Shown piece by piece: positions 48,338 through 53,337 of a stretch of 53,337 nucleotides of DNA (positions within the stretch are counted from its first letter, which is position 1; each line of letters starts with the position of its first letter). Made by a program: the position numbers and the translations under genes. Below the pieces are notes generated by a model that was given only the letters and a program-made list of their open reading frames with translations, was not told the origin of the DNA and did not search any database. The DNA is from Selenomonas sp. GACV-9. GTDB taxonomy: Bacteria; Bacillota; Negativicutes; Selenomonadales; Selenomonadaceae. The DNA is taken from assembly GCA_900116485.1 (NCBI GenBank), contig FPAX01000015.1, positions 1 to 53,337 of the forward strand, given 5' to 3'.

Positions 48338-50968
48338 ATGGAGCAAAGCAAGACAGTTGCCTTGACGAAGAAACTGCTGCGTGATTACTACGAATACGGC
48401 GACATTGTCGAGATGGAGACAATGTTTTCGGAGGACGTGATTGCGTTCGGTATTCATTCAGACAGCTATGCGACAGGGAAGGATAAGGCCGCACAATGCC
48501 TGCGTCAGATGTATTATGACTTGAAGTCCTGCCGGGTTACCAAACTCAAATGTGTGGAGAAGGCCACTGGCACGGGCTGGACAGTGCGGGCAAATATCGT
48601 GTTCTCGACTGAGAACCGCATGCGCAATATGCATCAGGTGTTGGTGATATATACAGATACTGCGGAGGGCAGGAAGATTGGTGGCCTGCACTTCCAGCAC
48701 GATGTGCGTCATGAGCTGCTCTATCAGTCGGTAAGCTCACGATTATTGAACCGTGGCGAGATAGAGGATGGCTCCATGGATGAGGTCATGGATATGGTGG
48801 CCTCGTATGTGAATTGCGCCTATGTCCAGTATCGTCCCGATCAGAACCTGCCCATCGATTATTACAGCGAAGAGCTCTGGCGTATGCTGGGCTACAAGTC
48901 TGGTCCCGACTTCGGGAAGCAGTTTGAGTGTCGGGGCGTACAGCTGGAGCGACTGATTCATCCGCATGACCTCGGGCCCAGCCGCGAGGAAATCAAGCGA
49001 CAGCTGCTGAAATCGGACAGCTATCAGGTGGAGTACCGACTGCGGCGCAGTAACGAAAGCTATATCTGGTGCATCGAGTGCGGCCGCTACGTGCTTGATC
49101 GGAAGACGGGCATCGGAACCTTCAATGCTGTGGTCACGAACTTGTCGCCGCTGAAGCAGACGCATGCGTCTTTTCTCTACAACCTGCGTCATGATCGGTT
49201 GACGAACCTTTATAATAAGAAGGCTTTCTGCCGCCGGACAGCCGAGGTGCTGGCCGATAACCCCGATACTGAGTTCGAGATCATGCGCTTCAACATCGCC
49301 AGGTTCAAGGTCATCAATGACCTGTTCGGTGAGGAGACCGGAGATAAGCTGCTTCGTTATATCGCCCATTTCCTCAAGAGCATCAAGCTGGAGCCTTGCG
49401 TTTATGGGCGGCTCTATGCCGATAATTTCCTGCTCTGCTATCCGACGCGCAACGATATGCGCAATCATATGATAAGTTCGCTGCAGATGCTGGCTGAGAC
49501 ATTTGCGCTCGATTATCGCATCGACTTCTATTTCGGTGTCTATACGATCCGTGATACGGCCTTGTCGGTGACGACGATGATCGATCGGGCGTCGATGGGC
49601 CTGGCGAAGGCGGCCTATAATGGTGTGGTGTCTTGTGGCGAATACGGTGAGGATATGCGCGACAGCATCGTCAACGAGCAGGTTATCGTCAACAACATGC
49701 ATAGTTCGCTGGATCGTGGCGAGTTTCTTGTCTACATCCAACCGAAGTATGAGCTCATGGGGGAGAAGATCGTAGGCGGCGAGGCGCTGGTGCGTTGGCT
49801 GCATCCGCAGCTCGGCTTTATCCCGCCATCGCGGTTCATCCCGATCTTTGAGAAGAATGGTTTCATCTATCGGCTCGATAAATACGTCTGGGAGCGTGCC
49901 TGCCAGATCCTGCGCGAAGATATGGACGCAGGGCGGCCGGTGTTGCCGATTTCCGTCAACGTGTCCCGTATTGATTTCTACAGTCCCAATATCGTACAGG
50001 TCTTTGAGCAGCTCATCGCAAAATACGATATCCCGCCGCGGCTTTTGGAGTTGGAGCTCACGGAGAGTGCCTATGTCGAGAATCCACAGCAGATCATCGA
50101 GATTACCAAAGAGCTGCAGCGCAAGGGCTTTCCAATCCTCATGGATGACTTTGGCAGTGGCTATTCCTCGCTCAACATGCTCAAGGATATGCCGGTCGAT
50201 ATCCTGAAGATCGACCTGCAGTTCCTGTCAGACAGTGACAAGGAGGACAACGGCCGGGGCGGCAACATCCTGAATTCGGTAGTGCGCATGGCTAAGTGGC
50301 TGCATATACCGGTCATCGCTGAAGGCGTGGAGAAACAGCAGCAGGTGGACTTCTTGCGGACAATCGGTTGTGAGTGTGTGCAGGGCTACTTCTTCTCCAA
50401 GCCAGTGCCACTCGATGTCTATCGTGAGATGACTGTCAAGGGCTTCAATGATACGGCGGTGCCGGTGCATCTGGGGCCGGAGGATACCGTGGACATGATG
50501 ACGATGTCGGCGCAGCTCACGGTCCTGTTCAACGGTGCCGGTGGTGCCATTGGCCTCTACGAGCTGGTGGGCGGTGCGCTGGAACTTTTGCGGGCCAACG
50601 ATGGCTATTTCAAGCTGTTTGGCGATTCCCGAGACAATGTCTATGGGCCGGATAGTTCTATCATTGACCGCATCGATTATCGGGACAGGGAGCTATTCTG
50701 GCAGACTGTCAAAGATGCGGAGGCCTCGAAGGGCGTTTGCGAATGCGAGCTGCGCCGTTACTGTTCTGATGGCCGCCTGCTCTGGATACGCGTGCGGGTC
50801 AGTATCATCTATGTGGAACAGATGCGCACGCTGCTGTATCTGGTCATGGAGGACGTCACGCCACTGGCTGAGGAACGCGAACATCTCCAGCGGATGCTCG
50901 AGCGTCTGCGGGCTATCAATCCGCAGGAAGTCGCGGCGCTTGAACAGGAGTTCAAGGATATTCCCTGA
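48338..50968 (+). CDS. multidomain c-di-GMP phosphodiesterase (NTF2-like, PAS, degenerate GGDEF, EAL, PAS)
   Basis: 876 residues from the ATG at 48338, preceded by AAAGGA; a start at 48302 would add 12 residues. N-terminal SnoaL/NTF2-like domain (about 10-125). PAS (about 150-270, YIWCIECGRYVLDRKTG). GGDEF-like domain (about 280-430) whose signature is degraded: GGDEF is replaced by YADNF, so it is not an active cyclase. EAL (about 445-695) with intact GGEALVRW, ELTESAY, DDFGSGYSSLNML, LKIDLQFL and IAEGVEKQQQVDFLRT, so the domain should hydrolyse c-di-GMP. A second PAS follows (about 720-840). No membrane helices: a cytosolic sensor-phosphodiesterase. The gene stands alone between terminators. 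Confidence 0.9.
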   Translation: MEQSKTVALTKKLLRDYYEYGDIVEMETMFSEDVIAFGIHSDSYATGKDKAAQCLRQMYYDLKSCRVTKLKCVEKATGTGWTVRANIVFSTENRMRNMHQVLVIYTDTAEGRKIGGLHFQHDVRHELLYQSVSSRLLNRGEIEDGSMDEVMDMVASYVNCAYVQYRPDQNLPIDYYSEELWRMLGYKSGPDFGKQFECRGVQLERLIHPHDLGPSREEIKRQLLKSDSYQVEYRLRRSNESYIWCIECGRYVLDRKTGIGTFNAVVTNLSPLKQTHASFLYNLRHDRLTNLYNKKAFCRRTAEVLADNPDTEFEIMRFNIARFKVINDLFGEETGDKLLRYIAHFLKSIKLEPCVYGRLYADNFLLCYPTRNDMRNHMISSLQMLAETFALDYRIDFYFGVYTIRDTALSVTTMIDRASMGLAKAAYNGVVSCGEYGEDMRDSIVNEQVIVNNMHSSLDRGEFLVYIQPKYELMGEKIVGGEALVRWLHPQLGFIPPSRFIPIFEKNGFIYRLDKYVWERACQILREDMDAGRPVLPISVNVSRIDFYSPNIVQVFEQLIAKYDIPPRLLELELTESAYVENPQQIIEITKELQRKGFPILMDDFGSGYSSLNMLKDMPVDILKIDLQFLSDSDKEDNGRGGNILNSVVRMAKWLHIPVIAEGVEKQQQVDFLRTIGCECVQGYFFSKPVPLDVYREMTVKGFNDTAVPVHLGPEDTVDMMTMSAQLTVLFNGAGGAIGLYELVGGALELLRANDGYFKLFGDSRDNVYGPDSSIIDRIDYRDRELFWQTVKDAEASKGVCECELRRYCSDGRLLWIRVRVSIIYVEQMRTLLYLVMEDVTPLAEEREHLQRMLERLRAINPQEVAALEQEFKDIP

Positions 50969-50976
50969 GATATGCC

Positions 50977-51023
50977 AAAAGGCTGCAAGAGGGTACGAGA
51001 TGTACCTTCTTACAGCCTTTTTG
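50977..51023. terminator. bidirectional terminator after the EAL gene
   Basis: AAAGGCTG...GAGGGTAC pairs with GTACCTTCTTACAGCCTTT, with A and T runs on either side. Confidence 0.82.
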
Positions 51024-51032
51024 TACGTGGTC

Positions 51033-51500
51033 TCAGTTCTTGACGATGGTCATATCGGCGTGGTCAGCTTCGGCCTTCTGGATCATGACCTTGAGGCGTT
51101 CAATGTTCTTCTTGTGCCGGTTGATGGCAAAGCCGATGCGGATATGTTCTTCCTCGGTAAAGGCAGGATTCTCATAGGATTTCTCGATGCGTTTGAGGCG
51201 CTCTTCGACTTCGTGCAGCTCATCCTTCATCGGCTTGACATGCTCGAGGGCCAGACCGTAGACAGCACGGATCTGCTCTTCTACGTATTTGGCGTAGCCA
51301 GGCTCGCCGGAGATGTTTTCGAGACGTTTGGCGACGTGATAGATGATATCGAAAGGGCTTTCGCCACTGTGGATCATGCGGACGATTTCCATCTTGACCT
51401 GCTGCTGGATACCGTGCGGCTGGGTAATGATGGGATCGAGTTCCTGCTCGTTTGTATCTGATGACGGGACGTTTGCGGAATTTCCTTGTTCTTCGGCCAT
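51033..51500 (-). CDS. conserved-looking helical protein of unknown function
   Basis: 155 residues. Disordered N-terminus (about 1-30), then an all-helical charged domain (MEIVRMIHSGESPFDIIYHV, AKRLENISGEPGYAKYVEEQ, and ELHEVEERLKRIEKSY). It has no membrane segment or signal. GGAGGAAGACATCC precedes the ATG at 51500. I do not recognise the family. Codon use matches the neighbours. It is convergent with the EAL gene and divergent from brnQ. Confidence 0.7.
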   Translation of the reverse strand: MAEEQGNSANVPSSDTNEQELDPIITQPHGIQQQVKMEIVRMIHSGESPFDIIYHVAKRLENISGEPGYAKYVEEQIRAVYGLALEHVKPMKDELHEVEERLKRIEKSYENPAFTEEEHIRIGFAINRHKKNIERLKVMIQKAEADHADMTIVKN

Positions 51501-51678
51501 GGATGTCTTCCTCCTTTGAAGCAGTGTAATCTTTCTCTATAGTATAGCACAGGATAGGCAAAAAAGAAAAAATGTGTAAGTTTACACATTTACAGTGGAC
51601 AAACGATTGAGATGTTGCATTGTAAAGTACATTTATGCTATAATACAGCTATCGTTTTAGAAAGGCAGGGCCTTTAGT

Positions 51679-51709
51679 CATGTTCGGTCGGCTGGAACAT
51701 GCTTTTTTT
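51679..51709 (+). terminator. terminator-like hairpin in the brnQ leader
   Basis: CATGTTC (51679-51685) pairs with GAACATG (51695-51701), followed by CTTTTTTTG. It lies between a TATAAT box (51650-51655) and the brnQ start, so it looks like an attenuator. No T-box or known riboswitch motif is seen. Confidence 0.6.
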
Positions 51710-51772
51710 GTGTCCTGCGATGTTTACTGTAAAAGGACAAATTGTTCTTTACATGGGAGAAGGGTGTTTCTT

Positions 51773-53119
51773 ATGAATCAAATGTCTAAGGGAGAAATCT
51801 TGACCGTTGGTTTCATGATGTTCTCCATCTTTTTTGGAGCAGGCAACTTGATCTTCCCGCCGGCGCTGGGCCAGGCGGCTGGAGACCATGTATTCACGGC
51901 TATGCTGGGTTTCTTGACGACGGGCGTAGGCTTGCCGCTCTTGGGCATCACGGCCATCGCGTTGCAGGGGGGAAAATATATCGAGTTCATCCGCAAGATG
52001 ACCTATCCGTGGATGGCCACGATGCTGCTCGTTATCCTCTATCTGACCATTGGGCCGCTGTTTGCGATGCCGCGTACTGGTGCTGTCTCCTTTGAGATCG
52101 GCATCCGCCCGTTCCTGTCCGCAGAAAACCTTACGCTGGGACAGGCTGTCTATACGGCAATCTTTTTTGCAGCGTCCTACTATCTGGCGCTGAATCCCAA
52201 TAAGCTCATCGATCGCGTCGGCAAGATGCTCACGCCGATTCTGCTGGTATTCCTGGTTATCCTGTTTGCCAAGGCGTTTGCGACGCCGCTCGGTGATATC
52301 CTTGATGCGACGGGGGCCTATATAGGCACACCCTTTGTCCAGGGATTCCAGGACGGCTATCAGACGATGGACCTGCTGGCCTCGCTGGCTATCGGCACGC
52401 TGGTCGTCAATGCCATCCGCATGCGCGGGGTTACGACGAATCGGGCAATCGGTGAGGTTTGCCTGATTGCTGGTATCATCACGGTATTCCTGATGTCGCT
52501 GGTTTATGGCTCGCTGGCTTACATCGGTGCGACGAGCGCCAGTGTCCTCGGTCATTCGGAAAATGGCGGCCAGCTGCTTGCCGCTGCCATCGATATGTTC
52601 TTTGGCCCGGCTGGCAACGTGCTGGTGGCAATCATCATTGCTCTGGCCTGCCTGACGACCTGCTGCGGCATCACTTCGGGCACGGCCTGGTTTTTCAACA
52701 AGCTGTTCAAGAATCAGATTTCCTATGAGCGTCTGCTGCTCATCAGCATCCTGTTCAGCTTTGTAGCCTCGAACATCGGCCTGACCCAGATCATCGCGCT
52801 GACCATCCCGTTCCTCGTCGGCATCTATCCGCTGGTCATCGTTTTCGTATTGCTGTCATTATTTGACCGTGTCATCGGCTGGCGCCGCAGCATCTACCGC
52901 GGAGCCATGAACTGCACGCTGGTCTTTGCCATCATCGATGGACTCAATGCTGCCGGCATCCAGATCCCGGGGCTCAACGAACTCCTGACGGCTTACTTGC
53001 CGTTCTATACGATTACGATGGGCTGGGTAGTACCGGCACTCGTCGGTGCAGCTGCTGGCCTGGTATATTCCTTTTTTCAGGAAGAACCAGCTGAGGAAGT
53101 AGCCTTAGCACATAACTAA
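51773..53119 (+). CDS. brnQ: branched-chain amino acid:cation symporter (LIVCS family)
   Basis: 448 residues from the ATG at 51773, behind AGAAGGG; the in-frame start at 51680 runs through the leader hairpin and is not credible. About twelve transmembrane helices. Family marks are FSIFFGAGNLIFPPALGQAAG near the N-terminus, FAMPRTGAVSFEIGIRPFL, TTCCGITSGTAWFFNKLF and FDRVIGWRRSIYRGA. Imports Leu, Ile or Val with Na+ or H+ across the inner membrane. The leader hairpin suggests regulation by amino-acid supply, which is an inference. Confidence 0.94.
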   Translation: MNQMSKGEILTVGFMMFSIFFGAGNLIFPPALGQAAGDHVFTAMLGFLTTGVGLPLLGITAIALQGGKYIEFIRKMTYPWMATMLLVILYLTIGPLFAMPRTGAVSFEIGIRPFLSAENLTLGQAVYTAIFFAASYYLALNPNKLIDRVGKMLTPILLVFLVILFAKAFATPLGDILDATGAYIGTPFVQGFQDGYQTMDLLASLAIGTLVVNAIRMRGVTTNRAIGEVCLIAGIITVFLMSLVYGSLAYIGATSASVLGHSENGGQLLAAAIDMFFGPAGNVLVAIIIALACLTTCCGITSGTAWFFNKLFKNQISYERLLLISILFSFVASNIGLTQIIALTIPFLVGIYPLVIVFVLLSLFDRVIGWRRSIYRGAMNCTLVFAIIDGLNAAGIQIPGLNELLTAYLPFYTITMGWVVPALVGAAAGLVYSFFQEEPAEEVALAHN

Positions 53120-53130
53120 ACAAGGATGAG

Positions 53131-53161
53131 ATCCGCTGTCTTTAGGGGCAGCGGATTTTTG
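53131..53161 (+). terminator. terminator after brnQ
   Basis: ATCCGCTG pairs with CAGCGGAT, then TTTTTG. The second repeat copy begins five bases later. Confidence 0.88.
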
Positions 53162-53165
53162 TCAA

Positions 53166-53337
53166 ATTGCAGTTTGTCTGTCAGTGCGAAATCACAATAA
53201 GCTTGCTACAGCTCAGCTTGGGTGAGGGTGGGTGCACTTTTTCTCCGCTCCGCTAAATGACCCGCGCTGGCAGGTTGTATGTATCTAGGTACATGCGCCG
53301 GGCAGGCCGGCGGCGCGCCAATACATCTTGGCGTTCT
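53166..53337. repeat. second copy of the structured repeat element, truncated by the window edge
   Basis: Reverse-orientation copy of the right half of the element at 20897-21507. A 59-base exact block (53212-53270 against 21400-21458, reverse complement) and a 41-base exact block (53290-53330 against 21339-21379) flank a diverged stretch of 19 versus 20 bases. The one-base length difference and an in-frame TAG break the reading frame that is open in the first copy, supporting a noncoding element. It starts right after the brnQ terminator. Confidence 0.9.

Noticed and set aside
51561..51772. T-box riboswitch in the brnQ leader, and likewise before metG (44349-44419).
   Set aside because: No conserved T-box sequence (AGGGTGGNACCGCG) or specifier stem could be found. 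The metG leader is too short.

Overview
The window is a chromosomal segment, moderately GC-rich, from a diderm Firmicute of the class Negativicutes; a Selenomonas/Mitsuokella-like member of the Selenomonadaceae fits best. Pointers are an S-layer-homology (SLH) porin-type outer-membrane protein and a TolC channel next to Bacillus-type gene orders (yaaR-holB-ricT-trmN6-rsmI-metG-tatD-yabE), Tat-exported fumarate-reductase-like enzymes, a multihaem cytochrome and glycyl-radical metabolism. The genus is an inference; no database was consulted.

Layout. 1-1661: the end of one 5S rRNA, a complete second 5S rRNA, and 15 tRNA genes (Asn, Gln, Lys, Glu, Lys, Val, Asp, Phe, Thr, Gly, five Leu) closed by a terminator. 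1696-4503: a secreted class-3 lipase, a short promoter-terminator unit, and a DUF362 ferredoxin-like protein. 4595-14262: a compact peptide-export island. It holds two HlyD-type adaptors, a C39-peptidase ABC transporter, a second ABC transporter of the NHLM type, a TolC channel, an ECF sigma factor and a small candidate substrate peptide. Its codon use differs from the flanks. 14258-20894: a YvyF-like zinc-ribbon protein, a small unknown, a HAD phosphatase, amt-glnK behind a long structured leader, a DNA glycosylase and a Zn/Cd/Pb-type P-ATPase. 20897-21507: a noncoding element made of two related, structured modules in inverted orientation; a second copy in reverse orientation starts at 53166 and runs off the window. 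21516-27706: glycyl-radical activase, fructose-6-phosphate-aldolase-like enzyme, glycyl-radical enzyme, thioesterase, HD-domain protein and LysR regulator. 27889-36000: a three-gene periplasmic-type fumarate reductase (Mfr/SdhABE-like), a thioredoxin-reductase-like flavoprotein, a HAD phosphatase, and a pentahaem cytochrome divergent from a Tat-lipoprotein fumarate-reductase-like flavoprotein. 35977-39993: an SLH porin fused in frame to a PucR-type helix-turn-helix, a two-component pair and a small His-rich exported protein. 40101-48199: the yaaR to yabE housekeeping run. 48338-53161: an EAL-domain signalling protein, an unknown gene, and brnQ behind a candidate attenuator.

How the genes work together. 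The island encodes a complete route across two membranes: peptidase-ABC and second ABC, adaptors, then TolC, with its own sigma factor. The fumarate reductase, cytochrome and flavoprotein point to anaerobic respiration to fumarate-like acceptors at the outer face of the inner membrane. amt-glnK handles ammonium uptake.

The observations most worth a second look are the two-module repeat element, the amt leader RNA, the NHLM/TolC/ECF island with its short candidate peptide, and the porin-PucR chimera. All start sites were chosen by eye from Shine-Dalgarno spacing and overlap with the preceding gene.
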